Source of the DNA: an uncultured Myxococcales bacterium
Lineage (GTDB): Bacteria; Myxococcota; Myxococcia; Myxococcales; Myxococcaceae
NCBI GenBank assembly: GCA_937980205.1
Contig: CALJKW010000050.1
Location: 62,001 to 126,000, forward strand
DNA: 64,000 nt
Direction of reading: 5' to 3'
Shown here: positions 22,442 through 35,052 of the stretch, in pieces
How the letters are laid out: each line of letters begins with the position of its first letter
Numbering within the stretch: position 1 is the first letter of the stretch
Made by a program: the position numbers and the translations under genes
Notes under the pieces: model-generated
Databases searched by the model: none
What the model saw: only the letters and a program-made list of their open reading frames with translations
Told to the model about the DNA's origin: nothing

Positions 22442-25400
22442 CCCAGACGGGAAGCTGGGCCTCATCCAGCGCGTCATCGACGTCGCGGCCCGCCGCAGGC
22501 TGCTCGTCTTCGGGCTCGCCGGCGCGCTCGCGGTGTGGGGCGTAGTGAGCGCGCAGCGCTCGCAGCTCGATGCGTTGCCTGACCTCTCCGACACGCAGGT
22601 CATCGTCGCCACGGAGTGGATGGGCCGCAGCCCGACGCTCATCGAGACGCAGGTGACCTACCCGATCGTCACCACGTTCCTGGGAGCGCCGCACGTGAAG
22701 ACGGTGCGTGGCTTCACCATGTTCGGCATGTCGTTCGTGTACGTCATCTTCGAGGACGGCACCGACCTCTACTGGGCGCGCTCACGCGTCGTGGAATACC
22801 TGGCCAAGGTTCAGGGGCGACTGCCCGAAGGGGTGACGCCCCAGATCGGCCCCGACGCCACGAGCGTGGGTTGGGTCTTCCAGTACGCGCTCGTCGACGA
22901 GAGCGGGACGCACAACCTGCAGGAGCTGCGCTCGTTCCAGGACTGGAGTCTTCGCTACTGGCTGCAGAGCGTGCCCGGCGTCGCCGAGGTCGCTTCCGTC
23001 GGCGGCTTCGAGAAGCAGTACCAGGTGCAGGTCGACCCGACGCGCATGAAGACGCGGAACGTTTCGGTCGGGCAGATCGCGCAGGCCATCCGTGGGGCCA
23101 ACGCGGAGGTCGGCGGTCGGGTCATCGAGATGGCGCAGCACGAGTACGCGCTTCGCGGCCGCGGCTACGTCACCGACAAGGAGGATCTCGAGCTCGCGGT
23201 GGTCGGCACCGACGAGCGCGGCACGCCGATTCGCATTCGCGACGTCGCCGACGTCACGGTAGGCGGCAACATCCGCCGCGGGCTCGTGGAGCTCGACGGG
23301 CGCGGCGAGGTCGTGGGCGGCATCGTGATCATGCGCTCGGGCCAGAACGCGCTCGACGTGATCGAACGCGTCAAGGCGAAGCTCGAAGAGGTCGCCCCCT
23401 CGATGCCGCCGGGGGTGAAGGTGGTGGCGACCTACGATCGCAGCCAGCTCATCAACGACTCGGTGCAGACGCTGTCGGTGAACCTGCTGCAGATCCTGGC
23501 GGTGGTCATCGCGGTGATCTTCCTGTTCCTCTTTCACTTCCGCTCGGCGCTGGTCGCCGCCATCGCGCTGCCCGTGGCGACCGCGGCGACCTTCATCACG
23601 TTCTATTACCTGAACATCAGCATCAACATCATGTCGCTGGCCGGCGTGATCCTCGCGCTGGGTGACATGGTCGACTCCGCGTGCGTGCTCGTCGAGAACG
23701 CGCACAAGAAGATCGAGGAGGCCGAGCGAGAAGGCAGGCAGGTCGATCGCCGTGAGGTGATCATCGCCTCCGCGCGAGAGCTGGGGCCCTCGATGTTCGG
23801 CGCGCTGCTCGTCCTCACCATCGCCTTCCTGCCGGTGTTCGCGCTCCAGGGCGAAGAAGGGCGCCTGTTCGGCCCGCTGGCGCTCTCGAAGACGTTCTCG
23901 ATGGCGTTCGCTTCGCTGTTCGCGGTGACCCTGGTGCCGGCACTGATGGTCACGCTGCTCAAGGGCCGTATCAAGCCCGAGGCGCAGAACCCGCTGAACC
24001 GCTTCTTCATCGCGCTGTACCGGCCCGTGCTGCGCGGGGCGCTCAGGCACCGCTACGCCGTGATCGGTGGCGCGCTGGCGCTGCTGCTCGTCACGGCGTG
24101 GCCTTTCATGAAGCTCGGCTCCGAGTTCATGCCGCCGCTGTACGAGGAGGATCTCCTCTTCATGCCCATCACCGTTCCGGGCATCTCCATCGCCGAGGCG
24201 AAGCGGCTGTTGACCTGGCAGGACCAGCAGATCCGCTCGGTGCCCGAGGTCGCGCTCGTGTTCGGCAAGACGGGCCGGGCAGAGACGGCGCTCGACCCGG
24301 CGCCGCTGTCGATGTTCGAGACCCTGGTGCGCCTCAAGCCGAAGGAGCAGTGGCGCAAGGGTAAGTCGCTCGCCGATGTCATCGCCGAGCTCGACCAGCG
24401 CACGCGCCTGCCCGGCGTACAGGGCGCGTGGACGATGCCCATCAAGGCGCGCATCGACATGCTCTCGACCGGCATCCGCACGCCCATCGGAGTGAAGGTC
24501 ATGGGCAAAGACCTCGAGGTCATCAACCGGCTCAACGACGGGCTCGAGCGCACGCTGCGAACGCTGCCGAACACGCGCAGCGTCTACGCCGAGCGGGAGC
24601 TGGGCGGCTTCTTCCTCGACGTGACTCCCGACCGCGAGGCGATCGCCCGCTACGGCCTCACCGTGCGCGCCGTGCTCGACGTCGTCGAGAGCACCATCGG
24701 CGGCATGGACGTGACCACCACCTATGAGGGCCGCGAGCGCTACAAAGTGAACGTCCGCTACCCTCGCGAGCTGCGCGACAACCTCGACGCGCTGAGGGCC
24801 GTGCTCGTGCCGATCTCACCGCTGGCGCCGCGGCCGCTGCCGGCGAGCGCCGCCCGGGCTCAGTCGATGTCGGGCGGCCCGGCGGCGGGCACCGCGATGA
24901 CCGCGAGCTCGGGCATGGGCGGAAGCGGCTCGTCGGGTGGCGGCGAGGCGATGACCGACGTGGCCGCCGCGCCCAGCGTGGCGTCGGTCGCCGCCCGCTC
25001 GGCCTTCGTGCCGCTCGGCCAGCTCGCGCGCATCGAGACGGTGATGGACGCGCCGATGATCAAGAGCGAGATGGGCCAGCTCACCGGGTGGATTTACGTG
25101 GACATCGACACCGCCGACGTCGGCGGTTGGGTCGACGCCGCGAAGCAGAAGGTGTCCGCCGAGGTGCAGCTGCCGCCGGGGTACACCGTGAAGTGGACGG
25201 GGCAGTACGAGCTGCTCGAGCGCGTGCGCGCGCGCATGGCGTGGATCCTGCCGCTCACGCTGGTGATCGTCTTCGTCATCCTCTACCTGAACTTCAAGGG
25301 CGCGACGCAGTCGCTCATCGTCATGACCGGCGTGCCGTTCGCGGCCGTCGGCGCCGTCTGGACGCTGTGGATCGCCGGCTTCAACACCTCGATCGCCGTT

Positions 25401-25763
25401 TGGGTCGGCATGATCGCCCTGCTGGGCGTCGCCGCCGAGACCGCAAGCGTGATGGTCGTGTACCTGGAGGACGCTTGGAACGATGGCGGCATCGACTCCA
25501 CCGAACGGCTGCTCGAAGTGTCGCTCGAAGCCGCCGCCAAGCGAGTGCGCCCCATGCTCATGACGGTGATGACCAACGTCTTCGGCCTGCTGCCGATTCT
25601 GCTCGACGACGGCGTCGGCTCGGACGTCGCCAAGCGCATCGCCGCACCGATGTGGGGCGGCCTCTTGTCGCTCACCATCCTCACGCTCGTCGTCGTCCCC
25701 GCTGTCTACGTCGTCTGGAGAACGCGTCACCTGCGCAGTCTCAAACCGAGGAGCACGCCATGA
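22428..25763 (+). CDS. CusA/CzcA-like heavy-metal RND efflux pump
   Basis: Protein of 1111 aa, overlapping the adaptor gene by 14 bases. It matches the HME-RND family throughout: DLSDTQVIVATEWMGRSP near the N-terminus, proton-relay TM4 ALGDMVDSACVLVENAHKK, TM10-11 AVWVGMIALLGVAAETASVMVVYLED and HME-type TM12. A low-complexity insert rich in Met, Gly and Ser (about 805-850, MSGGPAAGTAMTASSGMGGSG) lies in the second periplasmic loop and is unusual; it could bind soft metals. Expected to expel Cu(I)/Ag(I) or Co/Zn/Cd with proton import; the exact metal is not decided. Confidence 0.93.
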   Translation: MGGTDPDGKLGLIQRVIDVAARRRLLVFGLAGALAVWGVVSAQRSQLDALPDLSDTQVIVATEWMGRSPTLIETQVTYPIVTTFLGAPHVKTVRGFTMFGMSFVYVIFEDGTDLYWARSRVVEYLAKVQGRLPEGVTPQIGPDATSVGWVFQYALVDESGTHNLQELRSFQDWSLRYWLQSVPGVAEVASVGGFEKQYQVQVDPTRMKTRNVSVGQIAQAIRGANAEVGGRVIEMAQHEYALRGRGYVTDKEDLELAVVGTDERGTPIRIRDVADVTVGGNIRRGLVELDGRGEVVGGIVIMRSGQNALDVIERVKAKLEEVAPSMPPGVKVVATYDRSQLINDSVQTLSVNLLQILAVVIAVIFLFLFHFRSALVAAIALPVATAATFITFYYLNISINIMSLAGVILALGDMVDSACVLVENAHKKIEEAEREGRQVDRREVIIASARELGPSMFGALLVLTIAFLPVFALQGEEGRLFGPLALSKTFSMAFASLFAVTLVPALMVTLLKGRIKPEAQNPLNRFFIALYRPVLRGALRHRYAVIGGALALLLVTAWPFMKLGSEFMPPLYEEDLLFMPITVPGISIAEAKRLLTWQDQQIRSVPEVALVFGKTGRAETALDPAPLSMFETLVRLKPKEQWRKGKSLADVIAELDQRTRLPGVQGAWTMPIKARIDMLSTGIRTPIGVKVMGKDLEVINRLNDGLERTLRTLPNTRSVYAERELGGFFLDVTPDREAIARYGLTVRAVLDVVESTIGGMDVTTTYEGRERYKVNVRYPRELRDNLDALRAVLVPISPLAPRPLPASAARAQSMSGGPAAGTAMTASSGMGGSGSSGGGEAMTDVAAAPSVASVAARSAFVPLGQLARIETVMDAPMIKSEMGQLTGWIYVDIDTADVGGWVDAAKQKVSAEVQLPPGYTVKWTGQYELLERVRARMAWILPLTLVIVFVILYLNFKGATQSLIVMTGVPFAAVGAVWTLWIAGFNTSIAVWVGMIALLGVAAETASVMVVYLEDAWNDGGIDSTERLLEVSLEAAAKRVRPMLMTVMTNVFGLLPILLDDGVGSDVAKRIAAPMWGGLLSLTILTLVVVPAVYVVWRTRHLRSLKPRSTP

Positions 25764-26464
25764 GAGCCATCTACGCCGCCGCATTCCTGCTGTTCACCTG
25801 CGCCACGCCCGGCGCGAAACCGCACGACATGAGCACGGCGGGCCACGAGGCCACCGCCTCGGAGCACGACCGTACGGCCGCCGAGCACGCCGGCCGGTAC
25901 GACCAGGGCGCTCAGCTCAGGTCGCCGGCCTGCGGCGCCTCGGCCCGTGCGGGCAGTGCCGCCGGCTACGGCTACGACGCCTGCTGGTCGTCGGTGCTGA
26001 ACCCCACGGAGGGCCACCTCAACGAGGCCGAGGCGCACCGCCGTCACGCGGCGGACCACCGCGCCGCGTCGGCCGCCCTGCGCGAGGCCGAGGCTCGGGC
26101 CTGCCAGGGCATCGCTCCCGGTGAACGCGACATGAGCCCTTTCGAGCACGCCGAAGACGTCAGCAGCGTGCTCCCCGTCGAGGGCGGCGCGCGGATCATC
26201 TTCCGTCCCGTCGAGGGGCTCACCGCCGATGGCCTGCAGCGGCACGTGGACTGCCACCTCGCGCGCAACGCCTCGCTCGGCCACGACGTGCCCGAGATGC
26301 CCGCATGCCCGCTGGTGCCGAAGGGCGCGACCGCGAAGGTGAGCGCGGTGCCGGGAGGCTTCGAGGTGCTCGTCCGGGCCGACGACCCCCAGGTCGCCAG
26401 GCAGATCCTCGAGCGCGCCCAGCGGCTGCGCGCCACGGGCGGCGCTCCCGCCAGCGCGAGGTGA
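25760..26464 (+). CDS. Exported His-rich protein of the efflux operon, unknown family
   Basis: Protein of 234 aa, ATGA overlap with the pump gene. A signal peptide ends near FTCATPG (possible but atypical lipobox). The N-terminal half is rich in His, Ala and Glu (STAGHEATASEHDRTAAEHAG, then EAEAHRRHAADHRAASAAL). The C-terminal half is a compact alpha/beta domain (HAEDVSSVLPVEGGARIIF, GLQRHVDCHLARNASLGHD, SAVPGGFEVLVRADDPQVARQIL). I do not recognise the family. Position in a metal-efflux operon and His content suggest a periplasmic metal-binding accessory protein. Confidence 0.7.
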   Translation: MRAIYAAAFLLFTCATPGAKPHDMSTAGHEATASEHDRTAAEHAGRYDQGAQLRSPACGASARAGSAAGYGYDACWSSVLNPTEGHLNEAEAHRRHAADHRAASAALREAEARACQGIAPGERDMSPFEHAEDVSSVLPVEGGARIIFRPVEGLTADGLQRHVDCHLARNASLGHDVPEMPACPLVPKGATAKVSAVPGGFEVLVRADDPQVARQILERAQRLRATGGAPASAR

Positions 26465-26469
26465 CCGTC

Positions 26470-28947
<2,478 letters not shown>

Positions 28948-29569
28948 CCGGAGGCCCCGGCGCGGGGAAGACGGCGGTGCTCGAGCTCATCCGGCAGCAC
29001 TTCTGCCGTCACGTCGACGTGCTCCCCGAAGCGGCGAGCATCCTCTTCGGGGGCGGCTTTCGGCGGGGGAAGTCGGCCACCGCGCAGGCGGCGGCCCAAC
29101 GCGCCATCTTCCATGTCCAGCGAGAGCTCGAGGCCGCCGCCGACGCCGACAGCGAGGGTGCCATCGTGCTCTGTGACCGAGGCACGCTCGACGGCCTGGC
29201 CTATTGGCCCGGCCCGGGCAACTTCCTCGGTGCCATGGGCACGACCCGGGAGGCCGAGCTGTCGCGCTATCACGCCGTGCTTCACCTGCGCACCCCAGCG
29301 CCTGCGCACGGGTACGATCACAGCAACCCGGTGCGCATCGAGACCTCTGCCGAGGCCGCGGCAATCGACGCCCGCGTCGAGCGTGCCTGGGCCGGCCACG
29401 GCCGTCGGGTGATCATCGAGAGCCAGGCGAGCTTTCTCGAGAAGGCAGCCCGCGCGCTCGACGTGCTCCGGGCCGAGATGCCCGAGTGCTGCCGCAGCCA
29501 CGTGGTGCCCGCCGTCGACCGTCGCGCCGCTGTGCCGCACTGAAACCGACGGCAGCTCCCCGCCGGCAG

Positions 29570-30787
29570 TCAGTCGTTGTCGGTCTCGAGCGACGAGGGT
29601 CTCTCGAGGTCCAGCACGGTCAGAAAGTCCGTCTTCAACCGATCGGTGATTCCCTTCATCGCATCGTAAAGCGCCCGCACCGAAGCGGGGTCGGCGATGA
29701 GAGCGTCCTTCAGGTCCGGCTCGTCGATGGCGGTCACCGCGGCCTGCGCCGATGCAACGCTTGCCTCGAGCTGCTGCGCGGTGGTCTGCGCGCCGACGCT
29801 GACGAGCAGATCGTCGAACCCGATGCCCGAGCCATCTGCTTCACAGCCCATGATCACGCGTCGGACGCCGATGAGGTTGTAGGCAATGTTCCGCTTCGAC
29901 CGCCCGGCATACGGCGACTCGAGCTGGTCGAGACACGGAGCGGCGGCGCAGTCGCGCAACCCGAGCGGGCGCGCCAGCTTCGCGTCCCGCATCGCGGTTT
30001 CGACGTAGAACAGGGCGTCGGTCACCGTGTTCAGCGCGGCCTGGGTCGTCGGGAACAGAGCGCTTCCATTCCCCGCGGTCGCCATGCTCACCTTGAAGCC
30101 GTTCTCCCATTGCGCGACGAGCTCGCTCGCGCGGCCGTGGACGTCCAGCGCGACTTGCGCCGCGTAGGCCCGTCTGCGGCTGGCGCGCTCGACGGACGTC
30201 ATCGCCGCCCACGTGCCCTGGGTCACGATCGGTGACGTCGCGTCGCATGCGGTGTCGTCCCCCTCGTAGAACAGCAGGTACTCGAGCGCCGGAAGACCAC
30301 GCTGGTTCACCAGCATCGAGCTCACGCCGCCCTCGTAGGACTTCGCGACCAGCGCCTGTTCCATGGCGCACCGGCTGACCAGAGGCCACGAATGGATCTG
30401 ATCACGCATGTCGAGGCCCCCGGGCATCGTCGAGGGAGCGGATGGCCCGAACTGCAGCACCTCATTGACCTGCCATGCGTCGAACGCGACGTGAAATGAC
30501 TCGCGCGCGGCCTGGCGATCCGCTGCACTACCTGAACCAGCGAACGTCGCAGTGGCTGTCTTCAGCGTCGCGACGGCATCGCGGAACTCCTTTGCAGAAA
30601 GGACTGCGCAGTCTGCCGCGGCGCCCACCACGGCAGCGCGCGTAACCGTCGCACCCCCGTCGGGCAGCACCGGCTCGACGCCGGAGTCCGGTCGCGACAG
30701 CCGCCCGCTGCAGGCCGCGGCAACCGCAAGCACCACGAATGAGTATTGACGAATGCGGCGGCATGTGATTTTGAGAATCAATATCAT
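29570..30787 (-). CDS. Imelysin-like (peptidase M75 family) lipoprotein
   Basis: Protein of about 405 aa. Signal peptide with lipobox VAAAC, then a helical domain matching the imelysin/EfeO-like family: FHVAFDAWQVNEVLQFGP, RGLPALEYLLFYEG (in place of the classic GxHxxE) and a second bundle half with SKRNIAYNLIGVRRVIMGCEA. Imelysins are periplasmic iron-associated proteins. ATG 30787 leaves only 18 bases to the divergent gene and overlaps the Fur-like site, so the true start may lie further in. The shared site suggests iron regulation together with the receptor on the other strand. Confidence 0.8.
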   Translation of the reverse strand: MILILKITCRRIRQYSFVVLAVAAACSGRLSRPDSGVEPVLPDGGATVTRAAVVGAAADCAVLSAKEFRDAVATLKTATATFAGSGSAADRQAARESFHVAFDAWQVNEVLQFGPSAPSTMPGGLDMRDQIHSWPLVSRCAMEQALVAKSYEGGVSSMLVNQRGLPALEYLLFYEGDDTACDATSPIVTQGTWAAMTSVERASRRRAYAAQVALDVHGRASELVAQWENGFKVSMATAGNGSALFPTTQAALNTVTDALFYVETAMRDAKLARPLGLRDCAAAPCLDQLESPYAGRSKRNIAYNLIGVRRVIMGCEADGSGIGFDDLLVSVGAQTTAQQLEASVASAQAAVTAIDEPDLKDALIADPASVRALYDAMKGITDRLKTDFLTVLDLERPSSLETDND

Positions 30788-30790
30788 TTG
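30772..30790. promoter_or_regulatory. Putative Fur-like operator between imelysin and delta-60/TonB-receptor genes
   Basis: TGAGAATCAATATCA (30772-30786) matches 13 of 15 positions of the Fur 7-1-7 core TGATAATnATTATCA. It lies 16-34 bases upstream of the ATG at 30806 and overlaps the predicted imelysin start. A near-identical site is at 3251-3268. Confidence 0.6.
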
Positions 30791-30805
30791 CAATGGAGCC
30801 GAATT

Positions 30806-32305
30806 ATGGCGCGGAGCGGGCAGGAGTGGAAGTGCATTGCGGTGCTTTCAACGCTGTGCGCCGGGCTGACGGCCTGCTCGGGTGACGGGGGCTCCGATGG
30901 CGGCACGGGCGGAGGCGTAGGCATGGGTGGCGGCGCAGGCGGCAGCGCGGGTGGCGGCAGCGCGGGTGGCGCGACGGGCGGAGGCGGAGGCGGAGCGGCC
31001 TTCGTCGACCTGGATGTCGTCGTCGCGCGTTTCAACCCCGACGGGGGTCTGGACACCACTTTCGGCGTGAACGGCGTCGCCCGCATCGACCTCGGTACGG
31101 CGAACGGTGCCGGCAACCGCGACTCCATCTGGTCCATGGAGAAGGACTCGAGCGACCGCATCGTACTGTTCGCCGCCGCCAAAGGCGCCGGCAACGACAA
31201 CGACCGCGTCACCGTGCGACTGACGGCGGACGGCGTGCTTGACACCACGTTCGCCGGGACCGGCACATTCCGGTTCGACTCGAACGGTCTTCAGGACAAC
31301 ACCCGCCACGGTGAGGTCGAGCCGAGCGGCAAAATCATGATGGGCGGTTACACGGGCTACCCGTCGGTTGCCGCCGACGGCGGAGTAACGACGCAGAACT
31401 TTCCCGTCATCATCCGTCTCGACTCCACCGGTGCGCTCGATCCCACGTTCGGCGACGGCGGCGTCGCTGTGCCGATGCACCCCGCATTTCGTCCCACCGA
31501 CGGCGGCCCGTCGGGCATGGTCGAGGCCTACGCGGTCGCTCGCACAATGACAGGCCAATACATCACCGCCGGCTATGCCCGCGCCCGCCCAAGCGGGACC
31601 GTCGACATCGTCAACCACCGCCTCACCGAGACGGGCCGGCTCGACGATTCCTGGAATTCGAACCAGGGCTACTTCCTCTTCGACATCCTTGGGGGATTCA
31701 TGACCGACGACCGCGCACGCGACATGGTGATGCTGCCCGACGGGCGCCTGCTGGTCGCCGGCAGCAGCTGCCCCGTCTCGCAGGGGGTGCTCGACGCGAT
31801 GGTCCTGATGATGACGCCGGGAGGCCAGCTCGACACGACCTTCAATACGACCGGCTACAGGCTCTACAACTTCATGAAGCCGGACGAGGCGTTCTTCGGT
31901 GTCGCGCTGTCGCCCAACGGCATGCAGGTGGCTGCGGTCGGCTTTAGCGGCACCCTGAACATGAATGACTACGACTCCGCGCTCCTGCTGATGCCGGCCG
32001 CTACCGGCGGCCCCGCGGAATTCTCGGGGAAGGTCGCCCTCTCACCGACCGGCAACGATCGGTTGTGGCATGTCACCTTCGACAACGACGGCCGCCCGGT
32101 CGCCGCGGGCTTCATCGACCAGGCGGGCGACGGCGTCTTCACTGTCGCGCGTTTCACGCCGCAGGGCGCGCTGGACACCACCTTCGGCGGCACGGGCGTC
32201 GTGACGCTGAATGTCTCTCCGAACGGCGGACTGGACGAGACGGCGCGAGCTGTAGTCGTGCAGTCCAACGGGAAGATCGTCGTCGCTGGTGTCGCGAACC
32301 ATTGA
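30806..32305 (+). CDS. Lipoprotein with delta-60 repeats and Gly-rich tether
   Basis: Protein of 499 aa from ATG 30806 (GGAG 7 bases upstream). Lipobox LTAC, then a GGGxGGG-type tether (about 35-75). The rest holds six or more delta-60 repeats with the pattern F-x-x-x-G-x-L-D-T-T-F-G-x-x-G: FNPDGGLDTTFGVNGVARID, LTADGVLDTTFAGTGTF, STGALDPTFGDGGV, PGGQLDTTFNTTGY, PQGALDTTFGGTGV. These usually form beta-propellers in surface proteins of unknown function. TGA 32303-32305 overlaps the TTG start of the TonB receptor (TTGA), so it may be an envelope partner of that receptor. Confidence 0.75.
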   Translation: MARSGQEWKCIAVLSTLCAGLTACSGDGGSDGGTGGGVGMGGGAGGSAGGGSAGGATGGGGGGAAFVDLDVVVARFNPDGGLDTTFGVNGVARIDLGTANGAGNRDSIWSMEKDSSDRIVLFAAAKGAGNDNDRVTVRLTADGVLDTTFAGTGTFRFDSNGLQDNTRHGEVEPSGKIMMGGYTGYPSVAADGGVTTQNFPVIIRLDSTGALDPTFGDGGVAVPMHPAFRPTDGGPSGMVEAYAVARTMTGQYITAGYARARPSGTVDIVNHRLTETGRLDDSWNSNQGYFLFDILGGFMTDDRARDMVMLPDGRLLVAGSSCPVSQGVLDAMVLMMTPGGQLDTTFNTTGYRLYNFMKPDEAFFGVALSPNGMQVAAVGFSGTLNMNDYDSALLLMPAATGGPAEFSGKVALSPTGNDRLWHVTFDNDGRPVAAGFIDQAGDGVFTVARFTPQGALDTTFGGTGVVTLNVSPNGGLDETARAVVVQSNGKIVVAGVANH

Positions 32306-34569
32306 CACCGCTGGTCCTGACAGCGCTGATGGCGTTCACCGACGGTGGCGGAGCTGTCGAGGCCGCCGACGGTGGAGCTGCCGCCGCGCTCGACGATTCG
32401 GCGGTCTCCGTACCGGACGACGCCGGTCAACCACCGGATGCGCCCACCGATGCGCCCCTGGCGGAGGCGACACCAGATGCCGGCGTCCCTCCACCCCGCG
32501 AGCTGTCGACCGTCGTGGTGGGCACCTCCGAGGAGCGCACCGCCGGCTCCGTGCACACCATCAAGGCCTCGAGGCTCCAGCGGTTCGAGCTCGATGATCC
32601 GCACGCCGTGCTGCAGGCGGTGCCCGGCGTCTACGTGCGCGGCGAAGACGGCTTCGGGCTGCGGCCCAACATCGGCCTCCGAGGCGCCAACGCGGATCGC
32701 AGCAAGAAGGTGACGCTGATGGAGGACGGCGTGCTGTTCGGGCCTGCCCCGTACTCCGCCCCGGCAGCCTATTACTTCCCGCTCATCACCCGAATGGAGT
32801 CCGTGCGCGTCGTGAAGGGGCCCTCCGCGGTCCTCTACGGGCCGTCGACCGTCGGTGGTGCGATCGACTTCATCACCAAAGACGTGCCCTCAGGCACGGT
32901 CGCCGGCGCTGATCTCGCCATCGGCCAGTACCTCTACGGCAAGCTGCATGGCTGGTTCGGCTTCAGCAACGAAACCAGCGGCTTCCTCGCCGAAGCGGTG
33001 CACGTGCGCTCGAGCGGCTTCAAGCAGCTCGACGGAGGTGGAGACACCGGCTTCGCCCGCACCGAGCTGATGGCGAAGGCCCGTCACCGCCTCTCGCTCG
33101 GCCGCGCGCAGCACACCTTCGTCGCCAAGCTCGGCTTCTCGGCAGAGGAGTCGAACGAGACCTACCTCGGCCTCACCGACGCCGACTTTCAAGCCAATCC
33201 GCTGCGGCGCTACGCGAGCAGCGCGCTCGACCACATGTCGAACCACCGCGAGTCGGTGGCGCTCACGCACCGCCTGGATGTCGGAGACGTGACGGTCACC
33301 ACCACGGCGTACGGCAACTTCTTCTCCCGTGTCTGGCGGCGGCTCGATCTCGTCGGCGGGGCTCCTCCCGGCCCGGTGCTCGCGAACCCGCAAAGCCCGC
33401 GCAACATGATCTTCTACGGCGTGCTGACCGGCGACCTCGACTCCGCCGGCCTCGCGGACCAGCTCGTGCTCGCGACGAACGACCGCCGCTTCGTCTCCGC
33501 TGGCATCCAGACCGTGCTCCGCGCTCCGTTCACCACGGGCCCCGTGCACCACGCACTCGAGGTGCAGGCCCGCTACCACTACGATCTCGCGAGCCGGCAG
33601 CACCTCGGAGAGCGGTACAACATGCGCGATGGCGCGTTGGTGAGCGCGAACGAAGCCCGCCTCGACCTGCTCTCGAACCTCGAGGACACCAAGGCGCTCG
33701 CGCTTGCGGCAATCGACGCGATGCGGCTTGGGCCGGTCACGGTCACCCCCGGGCTTCGCTTCGAGCTCATCCGCTCGCGGTCCAACGACAAGCTGCTCGG
33801 CACCCTCACGCACGGAGCCGTCAACGCGCTGCTGCCGGGCGTCGGCGCGCACTGGGCGATCCTCCCGGAGCTCGGCGTGCTCGCCGGCGTCTACCGCGGG
33901 TTCACGCCGCCAGCTCCCGGCCAGGCCGACGCTCAGCCGGAGTACTCCGTGAACTACGAGGCCGGCGCGCGTTGGGCGAGGCGCGGCGAGCGCGTCGAGG
34001 CGATCGGCTACTTCAACGACTACTCGAACCTCACGAACATCTGCACCCAGTCTTCGGGCTGCTCCGCGGCGAACGTCGACATGCAGTTCAACGCTGGCCG
34101 CGCGAGGATCTACGGGCTCGAGCTGTACGGAGAGAAGACGTTCCGTTTCTCGCAGGTCGTCATTCCGCTCTCGGTCGCGTACACGCTCGCCCAGACCGAG
34201 CTGCTCGACAGCTTCACGTCCGGAGACGCCCAGCTTGGCCAGGTGACAGCCGGCGACGAGCTTCCGTATGTGCCGCGCCACCAGCTGAACCTGTCGGCCG
34301 GTGTCGACGTGTGGCGCGTCTCGGCTCACGCGCAGCTCAACTTCATCGATCGCATGCGCGAGGTGGCCGGGCAGGGCGCCGAAGGCCCGCTGACCGACGC
34401 CCAGGTCACCGTCGACGTGCACGTAGGCTTCCGCGTGTTCGACTGGCTCAGCCTGTACGCCGATGCGCGCAACGTGACCGACAACCGCGTCATCATCGCC
34501 CGTCGGCCATTTGGTGCACGTCCCAACGCGCCGCGCACGCTCATCGCGGGCCTCAAGCTTTCATATTGA
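32302..34569 (+). CDS. FecA-like TonB-dependent outer-membrane receptor
   Basis: Protein of about 755 aa from TTG 32302; the next Met gives a shorter leader. After an acidic Ala/Pro/Asp-rich segment comes a TonB-box-like ELSTVVVG, a plug domain (VLQAVPGVYVRGEDGFGLRP, then ADRSKKVTLMEDGVLFGP and VVKGPSAVLYGPSTVGGAIDF) and a full beta-barrel ending in aromatic LIAGLKLSY. The plug resembles FecA-type ferric-citrate/siderophore receptors. Coupling to the delta-60 lipoprotein and the Fur-like site upstream support iron import. No FecR/sigma pair is present. Confidence 0.88.
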   Translation: MTPLVLTALMAFTDGGGAVEAADGGAAAALDDSAVSVPDDAGQPPDAPTDAPLAEATPDAGVPPPRELSTVVVGTSEERTAGSVHTIKASRLQRFELDDPHAVLQAVPGVYVRGEDGFGLRPNIGLRGANADRSKKVTLMEDGVLFGPAPYSAPAAYYFPLITRMESVRVVKGPSAVLYGPSTVGGAIDFITKDVPSGTVAGADLAIGQYLYGKLHGWFGFSNETSGFLAEAVHVRSSGFKQLDGGGDTGFARTELMAKARHRLSLGRAQHTFVAKLGFSAEESNETYLGLTDADFQANPLRRYASSALDHMSNHRESVALTHRLDVGDVTVTTTAYGNFFSRVWRRLDLVGGAPPGPVLANPQSPRNMIFYGVLTGDLDSAGLADQLVLATNDRRFVSAGIQTVLRAPFTTGPVHHALEVQARYHYDLASRQHLGERYNMRDGALVSANEARLDLLSNLEDTKALALAAIDAMRLGPVTVTPGLRFELIRSRSNDKLLGTLTHGAVNALLPGVGAHWAILPELGVLAGVYRGFTPPAPGQADAQPEYSVNYEAGARWARRGERVEAIGYFNDYSNLTNICTQSSGCSAANVDMQFNAGRARIYGLELYGEKTFRFSQVVIPLSVAYTLAQTELLDSFTSGDAQLGQVTAGDELPYVPRHQLNLSAGVDVWRVSAHAQLNFIDRMREVAGQGAEGPLTDAQVTVDVHVGFRVFDWLSLYADARNVTDNRVIIARRPFGARPNAPRTLIAGLKLSY

Positions 34570-34644
34570 GGCAGTCCGGCGACTCGACCTGGCGTGAAAT
34601 GGAATGGGACCCGAGTCCCTGAGTCCACCCGGCGGCGCCGTTAG

Positions 34645-35052
34645 ATGATCCCTGTGGGCGCGAGCGCTGAACCGAAGGTGACGTCGAAGCCAGGGCGCGT
34701 GGTGCTGATCGTGGAGGACGACCGCGAGCTGAGGGAGCTGCTCCGCGAGGTGCTCGAGGAGGAGGGGTATTCAGTCGCGCTGGCGAAGAGCGGTGCCGAC
34801 GCCCTTCAGCAGATCGGCGACGGGGTGCGGCCGGACGCGCTGGTTGTTGACCTGGTGATGCCCGACACAGACCGACTCGTGCTCTGCGACCAGTGGAACT
34901 CCGATCCGCGACTTCACTGCGTACCGCTGTTCGTTCTGTCCGGCATCGGGGACCGAGATCAGTTCAAGGCTCGCTGCGCGCCGACCGAGTTCCTCGAGAA
35001 GCCGATTTCCCTCGATGCACTGCTCGACGCTCTGAGTCGACAGCTGCCGTGA
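34645..35052 (+). CDS. Single-domain response regulator (receiver only)
   Basis: Protein of 135 aa with the full receiver set: acidic pair in LIVEDDRELREL, phospho-acceptor Asp in ALVVDLVMPDTD, switch Ser in FVLSGIGD and Lys in FLEKPISLDALL. There is no output domain and no adjacent kinase, so it is an orphan CheY-like protein. An A/P-rich N-terminal extension (GASAEPKVTSKP) precedes the domain. It is transcribed in the same direction as the iron receptor but with 75 bases between them; a link is not shown. Confidence 0.88.
   Translation: MIPVGASAEPKVTSKPGRVVLIVEDDRELRELLREVLEEEGYSVALAKSGADALQQIGDGVRPDALVVDLVMPDTDRLVLCDQWNSDPRLHCVPLFVLSGIGDRDQFKARCAPTEFLEKPISLDALLDALSRQLP

Noticed and set aside
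20501..22642. 713-aa minus-strand frame across the efflux operon
   Set aside because: Antisense shadow of TolC-like and adaptor genes; composition is Arg/Ser-rich with no domains.
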